From assembly GCA_903838355.1 (NCBI GenBank), contig CAILYC010000013.1:1-64000 (forward strand): a stretch of 64,000 bases of DNA. The letters run 5' to 3'. Source of the stretch: an uncultured Burkholderiales bacterium (GTDB lineage: Bacteria > Pseudomonadota > Gammaproteobacteria > Burkholderiales > Burkholderiaceae_C). The first letter of the stretch is position 1; each line of letters starts with the position of its first letter. This document shows, one piece after another, positions 7,438-16,183 of the stretch. The notes under the pieces are model-generated. The model was not told where the DNA came from. It did no database searches and saw only the letters and a list, made by a program, of their open reading frames with translations. A program made the translations under genes and the position numbers.

Positions 7438-8466
7438 TCACTCGAGCTTGACGCCCACGAGCTTGATGATCTTCTCCCACTTTTGGGCGTCGAGCGCGAT
7501 TTGCGCGCCATATTGATCGCTGTTGCTGTTGATCACGTCCGCGCCCATTTTGTTGAGCTGCTCGGCCATGTCGCCTTGACTCAAAACCGTTGAGACATCG
7601 GCGCGAATTTTGGCGACAATGTCAGCAGGCGTGTTCAAAGGCGCCACCAAGCCAAACCAATTGACAAACTCATAACCTGGAACGCCTGCTTCGGCCACCG
7701 TCGGCACTTTGGGTATAAGCGCTGAGCGCTGAGGACCGAGCACCGCGATCGCTTTGAGTTGCCCCGACAAGATATAGGGCAAGGTCTGCACCAGGCTGTC
7801 CATGGTGAAGCTCACTTGACCGGCCAGCAAGTCGGCAATGCTCGGTGCACTGCCTTTGTAGGGGATATGAACAAAATCCGTGCCCGTCATGTTTTTAAAG
7901 AGCTCAATGGCCAAGTGGGGAGCTCCGCCTGAGCCCGATGAGGCGTAGTTGAATTGACCGGGCTTTTGCTTGCCCAGCGCAATCATCTCTTTGACCGTAT
8001 TTGCAGGAAATGAAGGATGGGCCACCAACACAAAATTCACCCCCACCACATTGGTGATGGGCGTCAAGGCTTTGACGGGGTTGATCTCCATGGGGTAGAT
8101 GAACTGGTTCATTGTGAGGTTGCCCAAAGTGGCCATGAGCAAGGTGTAGCCATTGGGCTCGGCCTTGGCGGTCAGGGTCGTGCCAATGACGCCGGCGGCA
8201 CCTCCTTTGTTGTCAACGATCACTTGCTTGCCCCAAAGCGTGCTCAAGCGCTGGGCGACCTTCCTCGCCACGATATCAGTCCCACCCCCCGCAGGGAAAG
8301 CCACAATCAAGGTGACGGGTCGATTGGGATAGGACTCCGCTGCTGACGCATGCACCGGATTGGACAATAAACCCAAGCCCAGGAGGGCACACAAGAAGGC
8401 ACCCAAAAAGGCGCCCAAGAGGGGGCCTATTTTGACTTGAACGCACCACGATCGTTGTTCTTGCAT
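7438..8466 (-). CDS. Bug/TctC family periplasmic substrate-binding receptor (1)
   Basis: A 342-residue receptor of the tripartite tricarboxylate transporter superfamily. The N-terminus has a long signal peptide (hydrophobic GAFLGAFLCALLGLGLL, cleavage near ASAAE). Family marks follow: 'YPNRPVTLIVAFPAGGGTDIVAR' split over the start, 'GYTLLM', 'HIPYKGSAPSIADLLAGQV', and 'KVPTVAEAGVPGYE' before the C-terminal lobe. Bug proteins bind carboxylates and other small organic molecules between two lobes. No TctA/TctB membrane genes lie nearby, so it is an orphan receptor. ATG 8466 was chosen because AAGGG precedes it; an ATG eight codons upstream has no ribosome site. It is divergent from the hydratase gene. 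Confidence 0.9.
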   Translation of the reverse strand: MQEQRSWCVQVKIGPLLGAFLGAFLCALLGLGLLSNPVHASAAESYPNRPVTLIVAFPAGGGTDIVARKVAQRLSTLWGKQVIVDNKGGAAGVIGTTLTAKAEPNGYTLLMATLGNLTMNQFIYPMEINPVKALTPITNVVGVNFVLVAHPSFPANTVKEMIALGKQKPGQFNYASSGSGGAPHLAIELFKNMTGTDFVHIPYKGSAPSIADLLAGQVSFTMDSLVQTLPYILSGQLKAIAVLGPQRSALIPKVPTVAEAGVPGYEFVNWFGLVAPLNTPADIVAKIRADVSTVLSQGDMAEQLNKMGADVINSNSDQYGAQIALDAQKWEKIIKLVGVKLE

Positions 8467-8575
8467 TGCGTGACCCTTGTGATTAATCATTTTTCAACAC
8501 TGCCCACAGCGTATCAGACCAATGGCCTGGCTAAAATAATGTTTACCCTAGACCTCACTTCAAAGGCAGCTGTCC

Positions 8576-9430
8576 ATGCACCACGCCCAAGCCAAGCTCA
8601 CCCTTCGCCCATTTGATCCAGAAATTTTGGCCCAGTGGTTCGTGGAGTCTCACGCCACGCGCAAAGCGTTCACGCGCGCGCCAAAAGCCATCCGAGCCAC
8701 CACCCAAGAGCAGGCGTGCGCCGCGCAAAAAGCCTTTGTCAAAATGAAAAGCCTACAGTGTGGCCCCAGCGTGGGCTGGAAGATTGCACTGTCCACCCCA
8801 GTCATGCAAAAAATGGTGGGGCTAGATGCCCCTGTCGCTGCACGCTTGCACCAAAAACAAATTGTGAGTGCGCCTGCCCAAACCGTTTTATCGTCCTACA
8901 CCCGCTTGATCGTTGAGTTTGAGATTGCGGTTCGCATGAGTCGCGACCTCAAAGCCCAATTCAATCCTCACACTGCTGCCTCGGTGCGAGAGGCGGTGGG
9001 CTTTGTGGCGCCAGCGATCGAATTGGCGGATGATCGCAGGGCCGTTTATCCCGAGATGCAAGACAAGGGGCTCGAACTCTTGGCCGACAACGCTTGGAAC
9101 GAGGGGGTGATCTTGGGGCCCGAGATGGCACTCACTCAACTTCTCCCGTTCTCCAGTGTTTGGGGTGAACAAGACGGTTTGGCTCAAATCAAGGGCGACG
9201 TCTATCTCAATGGTGAAAGCATTGGCGCAGGCGTTGGTGCCGATTTGATGGGCCACCCGCTGGAGGCCTTGGCCTGGCTGGCCAATGCGGCCAACCACAG
9301 AGGCGAGTACTTAAAGCAGGGACAGTTGTGTATTTTGGGCTCGCTCGTGAGCTCGAAGTTCCCCAAAATCCACGACCGTTTCCGCTTTGAACTCCAGGGC
9401 TTTGCCCCCATTGAACTCAGTATCGTGTAA
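8576..9430 (+). CDS. 2-keto-4-pentenoate hydratase / FAH-superfamily protein
   Basis: 284 residues related to MhpD-type 2-oxopent-4-enoate hydratases and 2-oxo-hydroxy acid decarboxylases of meta-cleavage pathways. Visible marks are 'GWKIALSTPVMQKMVGLDAP' near residue 68, the metal-ligand segment 'VEFEIAVRM', 'PAIELADDRR' and the 'GADLMGHPLEALAWLAN' helix near the C-terminus. The expected reaction is metal-dependent hydration of a 2-hydroxydienoate in the cytoplasm. No ring-cleavage dioxygenase is nearby, so the substrate is open. It is divergent from a Bug gene, which may import its pathway's substrate. Confidence 0.82.
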   Translation: MHHAQAKLTLRPFDPEILAQWFVESHATRKAFTRAPKAIRATTQEQACAAQKAFVKMKSLQCGPSVGWKIALSTPVMQKMVGLDAPVAARLHQKQIVSAPAQTVLSSYTRLIVEFEIAVRMSRDLKAQFNPHTAASVREAVGFVAPAIELADDRRAVYPEMQDKGLELLADNAWNEGVILGPEMALTQLLPFSSVWGEQDGLAQIKGDVYLNGESIGAGVGADLMGHPLEALAWLANAANHRGEYLKQGQLCILGSLVSSKFPKIHDRFRFELQGFAPIELSIV

Positions 9431-9448
9431 GTCGCGCTCAGCGCTTGT

Positions 9449-10342
9449 TTAAAACACCTCTGGCACGTACATCTCGGGCGGAATGGGGCCGCGCAAATAG
9501 TCTGGGTTGTGCACGCGTGCGGGCAAGTCCACCAAGGGGTGCTCGAGAGCTTGGTATTGCACTTGAGTGAGCAAGTGCGTGATGCAGTTGATGCGGGCCT
9601 TCTTTTTGTTGTCCGCTTGCACGACCCACCAAGGCGCGTCGGCCGTGTGGGTTCTCTCGAGCATCTTTTCTTTGGCCTTGGTGTAATCCTCCCATCTGCG
9701 CCTTGACTCCAAGTCCATGGGCGAGAGCTTCCACTGCTTCAAGGGGTCTTTGATGCGGGTGGTGAATCGCATGTGCTGCTCGTCGTCGGAGATGGAGAAC
9801 CAGTATTTCACCAAAATGATGCCTGAACGAATGAGCATGTTCTCAAACTCGGGAACCGTGTTGAAGAACTCTTCGTACTGCTCATCGTTGCAAAAACCCA
9901 TGACTTTCTCGACACCGGCACGGTTGTACCAACTGCGGTCAAAGAGCACCATCTCGCCGCCAGCGGGCAGATGCGAGACGTAGCGCTGGAAATACCACTG
10001 ACTGCGCTCACGCTCGCTGGGTGCGGGCAGGGCCGCCACGCGGCACACCCTGGGATTCAAGCGTTGGGTGATGCGTTTGATCGCACCGCCCTTGCCGGCA
10101 GCATCTCGTCCTTCAAAGATCACCACGATTTTGAGCTTTTGGTGGACGACCCAGTCTTGCAGTTTGACCAACTCGCCTTGGAGGCGAAAAAGCTCCTTGA
10201 AGTAGCGCTGGCGCTCGAGCTTATCGCCCTCACTCAGATCGGCAAAACTCACCTCTTCGTCATCAAGCTCAATCTCGAGCTCCTCATCAAAGGCGTCGAG
10301 CGCGTCTAAATAACTGCGGTATTTGAAATCGTCTTGTTCCAT
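9449..10342 (-). CDS. ppk2: polyphosphate kinase 2
   Basis: 297 residues of the PPK2 family, which transfers phosphate between polyphosphate and nucleoside di- or monophosphates. The Walker A loop GRDAAGKGG is at residues 78-86, and the Walker B/lid segment DRSWYNRAGVE at 135-145. Conserved arginines and 'KYWFSIS' follow. The length and single domain fit the class that phosphorylates ADP or GDP, but class cannot be fixed by eye. ATG 10342 was chosen because AGGGGTGA lies just upstream; the longer frame adds eleven unconserved residues. It lies 72 bases downstream of the LLM gene on the same strand. Confidence 0.93.
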   Translation of the reverse strand: MEQDDFKYRSYLDALDAFDEELEIELDDEEVSFADLSEGDKLERQRYFKELFRLQGELVKLQDWVVHQKLKIVVIFEGRDAAGKGGAIKRITQRLNPRVCRVAALPAPSERERSQWYFQRYVSHLPAGGEMVLFDRSWYNRAGVEKVMGFCNDEQYEEFFNTVPEFENMLIRSGIILVKYWFSISDDEQHMRFTTRIKDPLKQWKLSPMDLESRRRWEDYTKAKEKMLERTHTADAPWWVVQADNKKKARINCITHLLTQVQYQALEHPLVDLPARVHNPDYLRGPIPPEMYVPEVF

Positions 10343-10413
10343 AGATTCACCCCTTGTGTGTCTTGATGCTGACACAAAACGGTGACACTTTCATGACCTA
10401 GGCAGTCAACAGC

Positions 10414-11562
10414 TCAGGCGAGTACCGGCTGCGGCTCGGGCTTGGCCACCGTGTTGATTTCGCGACCCTGGCCCAGGGCCTCATTGACGCGGGGCATGAC
10501 CTCATGGGCCATGAGCTCCATCGAGCGACGACCCAAAGTCGGGTCGACCAAATCCATGCCAGCGTAGACGATCTCACCAAAATCTCCCGCCTCTTCTCTC
10601 AAGGCCAAGATTTGATCGACCACTTGGTTGACCGTGCCCTTCAAGACCAAGTCCTCGAGCAGCCTGTCCTCGGTGAGCAAGCTGTCGTCTTCGTCAGCAG
10701 TTTTCTTGAAGATCACATGACGCTTGCCCATCTTCATTTTTGTGAGCATTTGGCGATAGTAGTAGCGGTAGGGGCTGCTGGCATCGTCCGCCCCATAACG
10801 CTTGGCCGTTGCGTCGTCGTCGGCCACAAAGATGGTGCGCGCCACTCGCCAATCCGAGGACTTGGCCACTTCTCCCACCGAGGCCTTGCCCTCTTGGTAA
10901 TTGGCCCAGTGACTGGACAACCAATGCGAGAGTAAGAAATTGGCCGACATCGGGTGAAAGTCTCTCTTGCCCATGGCGATCACGCCCTTGGAATGAGGCG
11001 CCACCACGGTGCCCACGATTTCGGGGCGGGGGCTTTGGTAGGGCTTCATCATGATGCCACGGCCAATGGAGGGCATAAACGTCTGCTCGGTCGTGACTTT
11101 GAAGCGGTTGTTCTCCAAATCGATTTTGTAAGGCGCTTCACGCTCCCAGATGGCCAAAATCACATCAATCGCTTCGGCAAACATTTGGTTTCGATCCTGC
11201 GCCAAAATTCCCAGTGCCTCCGCATCCGAAGACAAAGCGCCAGGGCTGATGCCAAAGATGAAGCGGCCTTTGGCCAGGTGGTCAAACATGGCCGCTTGGC
11301 TGGCCAGCAAAGTGGGGTGCGAGTGCGAGAGATTGGACGTTCCGGAGCCCAGTTTGATGGTTTTGGTCTGCTCGATCAAGGTCGCCAAAAACAAGAGGCT
11401 GTTGGTCACATTCTCCGCCTGGTCGGTGAGGTGCTCACCCACAAATGCATCGTAAAAACCCAAGCGATCGGCCAAGATGATGGTCTCACGGTCTTCTTGC
11501 AAGGTTTGGGTCAAGTCGCGCCCCAAGGGGTGCAAGGGCATGGTGAAGTAGCCTAAACGCAT
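10414..11562 (-). CDS. LLM-class flavin-dependent monooxygenase
   Basis: 382 residues of the luciferase-like TIM-barrel family. The N-terminus MRLGYFTMPLHP, 'DRLGFYDAFVGEHL', 'IKLGSGTSNLSHSHPTLLA' and 'GRFIFGISPGALSSDAEALG' are typical of the branch that includes limonene 1,2-monooxygenase and alkanal monooxygenases. These enzymes use reduced FMN from a separate reductase; none is seen nearby. The C-terminal part 'LVLKGTVNQVVDQILALREEAGDFGEIVY' fits the family's last barrel strands. The substrate is unknown. Upstream are about 250 bases of non-coding DNA shared with the divergent Bug gene. Confidence 0.85.
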   Translation of the reverse strand: MRLGYFTMPLHPLGRDLTQTLQEDRETIILADRLGFYDAFVGEHLTDQAENVTNSLLFLATLIEQTKTIKLGSGTSNLSHSHPTLLASQAAMFDHLAKGRFIFGISPGALSSDAEALGILAQDRNQMFAEAIDVILAIWEREAPYKIDLENNRFKVTTEQTFMPSIGRGIMMKPYQSPRPEIVGTVVAPHSKGVIAMGKRDFHPMSANFLLSHWLSSHWANYQEGKASVGEVAKSSDWRVARTIFVADDDATAKRYGADDASSPYRYYYRQMLTKMKMGKRHVIFKKTADEDDSLLTEDRLLEDLVLKGTVNQVVDQILALREEAGDFGEIVYAGMDLVDPTLGRRSMELMAHEVMPRVNEALGQGREINTVAKPEPQPVLA

Positions 11563-11815
11563 ATCGCACTTTCTATGGATGGAATCGGAGGTTCGAATGG
11601 AACCAACTGTATTTTACGATGGGCGAGCAGGCCCTCAGACCGAACGCACTCACGGCTGCGATCAGGAAAAACCCTTTAACCATGGAGGAGCACCTTGTGA
11701 CACAGTACAGGGCGCGCCAAGCCTTGTATATCCATCATCAAATTGTGGATTTTAGGGATGGTTTTGGCCTCGTTTTGAGCCTTTTAGGAAATCCTTCATT
11801 TTAGGTGTCTTTTGC

Positions 11816-12877
11816 ATGAATTTTGACTCCACACCCACACCCAAGCTCACACCCACCCCCGCTCGCCAGTCAGCGCCGCACCTCAAAGGCGGCCAATCTT
11901 GGCAGCGTTGGGGCACCTTTTTAGTGCTGCTCATCGCAAGCTTGACTGTGCCGTGCGATCTGTGGGCAGCCGACACCCCACTGAACTACCCCAACCGCCC
12001 AGTCAAGTTGATTTTGCCCTATGCCGCAGGGGGCTTTTCTGATCAGGCCTCGCGCGTCATTGGCGAGAGTCTCACGCGCACATTGGGGCAGCCCTTTATC
12101 CTTGAGTCGAAGGCGGGCGGCGGCGGGCGAATCGGGGCGGAGTACATCACCAAAGTGGCGCCCGACGGCTACGAGCTTTTGATGACCACCAACGGCACCC
12201 ACACCTACATGGCGGTGACCGAGAAAAACCTCTCCTATGACCCGATCAAGGACTTTACCCCCATCTCCTTGATTGGCACCTACGGCCTTTTGATGGTCAT
12301 CAACCCCAGCATTCCCGCGCAAAACCTCACCGAATTCATCAAGTACGCTCGCGCCCATCCTGGGAGCCTCAATTACGCCACCTCAGGCGTGGGCAGTGGC
12401 CTGCATTTCGCCGGCGAACTCTTCAAATCCATGGCCGAGGTGAGCATGGTGCACATCCCTTACAAGGGGTCAGGCCCGGGCATGCAAGACGTGATTGCAG
12501 GCACGTGTCAGGTGATTTTTGATGGAGGGGCCAAGCCCTTTGTGGATGCGGGCAAGGTCCGACTCATCGGCACCACCTCGGCCAAGCGCGACCCGCGCTA
12601 CCCCCAGATGCCCACGATGGGTGAGGCCGCGCTCACGGGTTATGATCTCACCTATTGGTTGGGACTCTTGGGTCCCAAGGGACTGCCCAAAGAAATTCAA
12701 ATGAAACTCAACGCTGCCATCAAAACCGCCCTGGCCGAACGAGACGTGCAGGTCAAACTCAATGGCATGGGCCTGAATTTGGTGGGCAGCTCGCCCGAGG
12801 CCATGGTGAGCGACATTCAACAAGAAACAGAAAAATTACGCGCCATTGCCGCCACCATCCCCGGGGGTGTTCAGTGA
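11816..12877 (+). CDS. Bug/TctC family periplasmic receptor (2)
   Basis: 353 residues. The N-terminus is long (about 50 residues up to DLWAADT), with a proline-rich start before the hydrophobic signal core, so a later start is possible. The mature part has 'YPNRPVKLILPYAAGGFSDQASR', 'PDGYELLMTTNGTH', 'HIPYKGSGPGMQDVIAG' and 'QMPTMGEAALTGYDL'. It heads a plus-strand cassette with an alpha/beta hydrolase and a third Bug receptor. A near-perfect 23-base palindrome follows its stop codon, so the downstream genes may be partly insulated. Confidence 0.88.
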   Translation: MNFDSTPTPKLTPTPARQSAPHLKGGQSWQRWGTFLVLLIASLTVPCDLWAADTPLNYPNRPVKLILPYAAGGFSDQASRVIGESLTRTLGQPFILESKAGGGGRIGAEYITKVAPDGYELLMTTNGTHTYMAVTEKNLSYDPIKDFTPISLIGTYGLLMVINPSIPAQNLTEFIKYARAHPGSLNYATSGVGSGLHFAGELFKSMAEVSMVHIPYKGSGPGMQDVIAGTCQVIFDGGAKPFVDAGKVRLIGTTSAKRDPRYPQMPTMGEAALTGYDLTYWLGLLGPKGLPKEIQMKLNAAIKTALAERDVQVKLNGMGLNLVGSSPEAMVSDIQQETEKLRAIAATIPGGVQ

Positions 12878-12891
12878 CCCCAAAGCCCGCT

Positions 12892-12914
12892 TGCTGTGGG
12901 TCAGACCCACAGCA
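12892..12914 (+). terminator. long inverted repeat after Bug gene 2, no T-tract
   Basis: TGCTGTGGGTC and GACCCACAGCA form 11-bp arms around a single A, and would fold as a hairpin with a small loop. It lies 15 bases after the stop codon. The following bases (GTCAAGG) are not U-rich, so it is either a T-less terminator, an mRNA 3'-end stabiliser or an operator. Confidence 0.55.
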
Positions 12915-13000
12915 GTCAAGGCACTTGTGTGTGTCAGACGTGCAAAATTTTTAATTCTTTTTCATATTTTTGATTCATTTTTAATCCCAGGAGTACCGCC

Positions 13001-13840
13001 TTGCCTATCGTAAAAATCAGAGACGTCAACATCAACTATCAAGTGAGCGGCGACCACGGACCTTGGCTGGTCTTGGTCACCGGTGGTCGCCGGGGGTTCA
13101 CCGAGTTCAATGCCTTTGCACAAAAAATCGCCTCCAAAGGCTTTCGGGTGGTGTTGCATGACCGAAGAAACACGGGCGCCTCTGATGTGCTCATAAAGGG
13201 ACAAGATGGTGAAGAAGAAATTTGGGCCGATGATTTGGCCCTGCTCTTAAAGCACTTGAACGCCACCCCCGCCTTTGTGGGGGGCACGTCCTCGGGTGCA
13301 CGCCTCTCGATGTTGGTCTACAACCGCCACCCCGAGATCGTCAAAGGCTTGGTGCTCATGCGCATCACGGGTGGTGCATTCGCCGCTGGTCGCTTACCGA
13401 ACGCCTACTACGGTCAATTCATCAAAGCGTGCCAAGAAGGTGGCATGAAGGCGGTGTGTGAGACCGAGCAGTACCAAGAAAGAATCCAGGCCAACCCCAG
13501 CAATTTGACACGCTTGATGGCCATGGACCCCAACGATTACATCTCGACCATGACCCATTGGCTCAACATCTTCAAGTCCGGCCCAGTGGCCCCGGTGCTG
13601 GGCATGGAGGTGGAAAAACTCCACGCGATCGATGTCCCCACCTTGGTGATTCCTGGCAACGACAAAACCCATGACTCACAAGGCGGCATCGCCACCGCCA
13701 AGCTCATCAAAAACGCCATACTCTACCAACTCCCCATCCAAGACGAGGATGTGGATGTGCTGCCCTTCTCCGCCTGGGCACCCCACGAAGAGGCCATGGC
13801 GCAAACCATTGCCAACTTCATGACCCAGGCCCAGACTTGA
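13001..13840 (+). CDS. alpha/beta hydrolase
   Basis: 279 residues with the alpha/beta-hydrolase fold. The oxyanion strand is 'WLVLVTGGRRG', followed by 'HDRRNTGASD'. The nucleophile elbow is G95-T-S97-S-G. An acid near 'VIPGNDKTHD' and a histidine in 'APHEEAMAQ' complete a plausible triad. It resembles 3-oxoadipate enol-lactonase and related C-C hydrolases, but the substrate is unknown. The start is TTG at 13001, supported by a perfect AGGAG seven bases upstream and by direct entry into the first strand. It lies between two Bug receptors on the same strand, so it probably acts on a ligand that one of them delivers. Confidence 0.82.
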   Translation: MPIVKIRDVNINYQVSGDHGPWLVLVTGGRRGFTEFNAFAQKIASKGFRVVLHDRRNTGASDVLIKGQDGEEEIWADDLALLLKHLNATPAFVGGTSSGARLSMLVYNRHPEIVKGLVLMRITGGAFAAGRLPNAYYGQFIKACQEGGMKAVCETEQYQERIQANPSNLTRLMAMDPNDYISTMTHWLNIFKSGPVAPVLGMEVEKLHAIDVPTLVIPGNDKTHDSQGGIATAKLIKNAILYQLPIQDEDVDVLPFSAWAPHEEAMAQTIANFMTQAQT

Positions 13841-13925
13841 ACCCAGCGCCCCCTCGATAGACGAGACCCCCTGGTCACCAAGCCTGGGAACAAGACGCAG
13901 ATTTTTAAACCCTAGAAAGTGCCCC

Positions 13926-14927
13926 ATGAACATTGCTCTACAAGCTCATCGCAACCGCTTGAATTTCGGGGGCAAACTGTGCTGGGTTCTCGTTTGGTGT
14001 TTGAGCCTAGCGGTCTCATCCCAAGCCGACACCTATCCAAGCAAACCCATTCGCGTGATCATCCCCGCCGGTGCTGGCGACAGTTGTGACACCTTGGTGC
14101 GGGTGCTCGGCCCCAAAGTTTCGGAGCGTATTGGTCAACCCTTTGTCCTGGACAACCGCCCAGGCTCATCGGGCCAATTGGGACTGAGCTTGATCAAGCA
14201 GGCGACGCCCGACGGCTACACCTTGGGCTGCGGACAAGGCGGCAACATGGTGATCGTGCCACTGGTCTATCAAAAGGTGCCTTACGACACGAAAAAAGAT
14301 TTTGCCCCGATTGCACTCTTGGCCTCGAATTTCTTGGCCCTCATTGTCGGGCCCCACGTCCCTTACAAGACCACCGAGGAGCTCATCGCCTATGCCAAGA
14401 AAAATCCAGGTAGGATCGCCTTTGGCACCAATGGTGAGGGAGCTTTTTTACACATGGCCACCGAGCAGTTTAGCCAGCAAGCCGGGATCACCTATTTGCA
14501 TGTACCTTACAAAAGCATGCCGGCGGTGTTCACTGAAATGTTGGGCGGTCAAATTGACGCGAGCTTGGCCTCCTACATTGCCGCCGAGCCTTTGATCGCG
14601 TCAGGCAAGCTCAAAATGCTGGGCATTGCGCGCCTGGCGCGCCTGCCGGAATACCCCAATGTCCCCACCCTTGCCGAGACCCTCCCTGGCTTTGCTTCGG
14701 GCGGCTGGTTTGGCATGATTGCACCCATGGGCGTGCCGGCTGAGGCCATTGCACTCATCAACAAGGAATTCAACTTGGCACTCAAAGACCCCGAGATGAT
14801 TGAGCGCATGAAAAAACTCGGACTCGATACCCACACCGAGCCGCCACAATATTTCACCGATACCATCAACAGCGACTTGGCGCGTTGGGGTAAATTGCTC
14901 AAAGACATTGATTTCAAGAAAATGTAG
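13926..14927 (+). CDS. Bug/TctC family periplasmic receptor (3)
   Basis: 333 residues with a signal peptide ending near SSQADT. Family segments are 'YPSKPIRVIIPAGAGDSCD', 'ERIGQPFVLDNRPGSSGQLG', 'PDGYTLGCGQGG', 'HVPYKSMPAVFTEMLGGQI' and 'NVPTLAETLPGFASGGWFG'. The glycine-rich first loop has AGAGDSCD where most family members have PGGGTD, so the ligand pocket may differ. It is the last gene of the plus-strand Bug-hydrolase-Bug cassette. A 12-bp hairpin and a hexanucleotide microsatellite follow. Confidence 0.88.
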   Translation: MNIALQAHRNRLNFGGKLCWVLVWCLSLAVSSQADTYPSKPIRVIIPAGAGDSCDTLVRVLGPKVSERIGQPFVLDNRPGSSGQLGLSLIKQATPDGYTLGCGQGGNMVIVPLVYQKVPYDTKKDFAPIALLASNFLALIVGPHVPYKTTEELIAYAKKNPGRIAFGTNGEGAFLHMATEQFSQQAGITYLHVPYKSMPAVFTEMLGGQIDASLASYIAAEPLIASGKLKMLGIARLARLPEYPNVPTLAETLPGFASGGWFGMIAPMGVPAEAIALINKEFNLALKDPEMIERMKKLGLDTHTEPPQYFTDTINSDLARWGKLLKDIDFKKM

Positions 14928-14950
14928 TTTCGGGCTCATCCTAATTCACT

Positions 14951-14977
14951 GCCAGTGCCATTGCAAATGGCACTGGC
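14951..14977 (+). terminator. 12-bp hairpin at the head of the TGGCAC microsatellite
   Basis: GCCAGTGCCATT (14951-14962) pairs perfectly with AATGGCACTGGC (14966-14977) around a GCA loop, 23 bases after the Bug 3 stop. Its right arm contains the first two TGGCAC repeat units. There is no T-tract. Confidence 0.6.
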
Positions 14978-15056
14978 ACTGGCACTGGCACTGGCACTGG
15001 CACTGGCACTGGCACTGGCACTGGCACTGGCACTGGCACTGGCACTGGCACTGGCA
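14968..15056. repeat. hexanucleotide microsatellite (TGGCAC)~14.8
   Basis: 89 bases of uninterrupted TGGCAC repeat in the convergent gap between Bug genes 3 and 4. It is out of both coding regions. The open frames across it (His-Trp or Ala-Leu dipeptide runs) are artefacts. The copy number is expected to vary between strains through slippage. Confidence 0.98.
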
Positions 15057-15118
15057 TCTGAAATTGCACCCGACCTCACACCCTCCCCCACCCACCCCAA
15101 CCCCTTCACCCGGCGGCA

Positions 15119-16183
15119 CTATTCGGGCTCAATGCCAGCGGACTTGGCCACCTGACCCCACTTGTCCAACTCCATTTTGATGAGTTGGGCAAATTCTTGG
15201 GGGCTGCTGCCCACGGCCTGGGCGCCGTCTTGGGACAATTTCTCCCGCACCTCTTGGCGGCGCAAGGCTTTGACGCTCGTCACACTCAGCCACTCGAGCA
15301 CCCCTTTGGGCGTGCCTGCCGGGGCCAACAATCCATACCACTGGGTCGAGAGGTAACCGGGCACGCCGGCCTGGGCGACGGTGGGGACACTGGGGAACTG
15401 CTCGAGTCGCTTGTCGCCACTCACCGCCAAGGCCCTCACCTTGCCCGCCACAATCAAGGGGCTGGCTTCAAGCGCATTGGCAAATAGACTGCTCACTTGA
15501 CCGGAGAGCAAATCGGACATGGCCCCCGACGTCCCCTTGTAAGGGATGTGCTGCAAGGCAATGCCAGCCATGCTTTTGAGGAGCTCCATGGACATATGAG
15601 GAGAGGTCCCGATGCCCGCGCTGGCGTAGTTGAGGCTGGATTTTTTGGCCAACTCAATGAATTGCGCCAAATTTTGCGCCGACAGTTTGGGGTAGACCAA
15701 CAAGATATTGGGCACCGTGGCTGCCACGGTGATGGGCGCAAAATCTTTCACCGGATCAAAGCTGATGCTTTTGTAGAGTACCGTGTTGAGCACCAAGGTG
15801 CTCGGGACCATGAGCAAGGTGTAGCCATCGGGCGCGGACTTGGCCACCGCCGTGATGCCTATCATATTGCCCGCCCCGGCCTTGTTTTCAATAAAGAAGG
15901 ACTGCCCCGCTTGGGCGCTCAACTCTTGCGCCAAAACCCTCGCCACAATGTCGGTCCCGCCGCCAGGCTGAGACGGCACAACGATTTTGACGGGATGCGT
16001 TGGATAAGCAACTGGGGGCGTGTCGGCCAAGGCCTCCAATGGGGCTAAAGTCCATAATAAATTGCATAAAGTGCATAAAGTGCTGAGCAGGACCCCCCAC
16101 AAAGGCTTGCAAGTGAACATGACGCCCCACCTCAAGATGACGCCTTCCAGCTCAAGCCCAAAACCCCAAAAAGCGGCCTTCAT
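15119..16183 (-). CDS. Bug/TctC family periplasmic receptor (4)
   Basis: 354 residues from ATG 16183, which overlaps the fumarylacetoacetase stop as ATGA and has AGGAG upstream, so the two genes are translationally coupled. An internal ATG at 16120 with GAGGTG upstream would give a more normal signal peptide (MFTCKPLWGVLL...) and may be the true start. Family marks: 'PVKIVVPSQPGGGTDIVAR', 'PDGYTLLMVPST', 'HIPYKGTSGAMSDLLSGQV', 'SVPTVAQAGVPGYLS'. It is the last gene of a minus-strand Bug-hydrolase-Bug cassette that mirrors the plus-strand one. Confidence 0.88.
   Translation of the reverse strand: MKAAFWGFGLELEGVILRWGVMFTCKPLWGVLLSTLCTLCNLLWTLAPLEALADTPPVAYPTHPVKIVVPSQPGGGTDIVARVLAQELSAQAGQSFFIENKAGAGNMIGITAVAKSAPDGYTLLMVPSTLVLNTVLYKSISFDPVKDFAPITVAATVPNILLVYPKLSAQNLAQFIELAKKSSLNYASAGIGTSPHMSMELLKSMAGIALQHIPYKGTSGAMSDLLSGQVSSLFANALEASPLIVAGKVRALAVSGDKRLEQFPSVPTVAQAGVPGYLSTQWYGLLAPAGTPKGVLEWLSVTSVKALRRQEVREKLSQDGAQAVGSSPQEFAQLIKMELDKWGQVAKSAGIEPE

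Noticed and set aside
14968-15056. CRISPR array
   Set aside because: The units are six bases long with no spacers. It is a microsatellite.
14908-15180. Open frames across the TGGCAC array coding His-Trp or Ala-Leu dipeptide runs
   Set aside because: Product of a hexanucleotide repeat that has no stop codons in these frames. No ribosome site and no family.
15497-16048. Long plus-strand open frame opposite Bug gene 4
   Set aside because: Antisense of a G/C-rich gene. The composition is typical of shadow frames.
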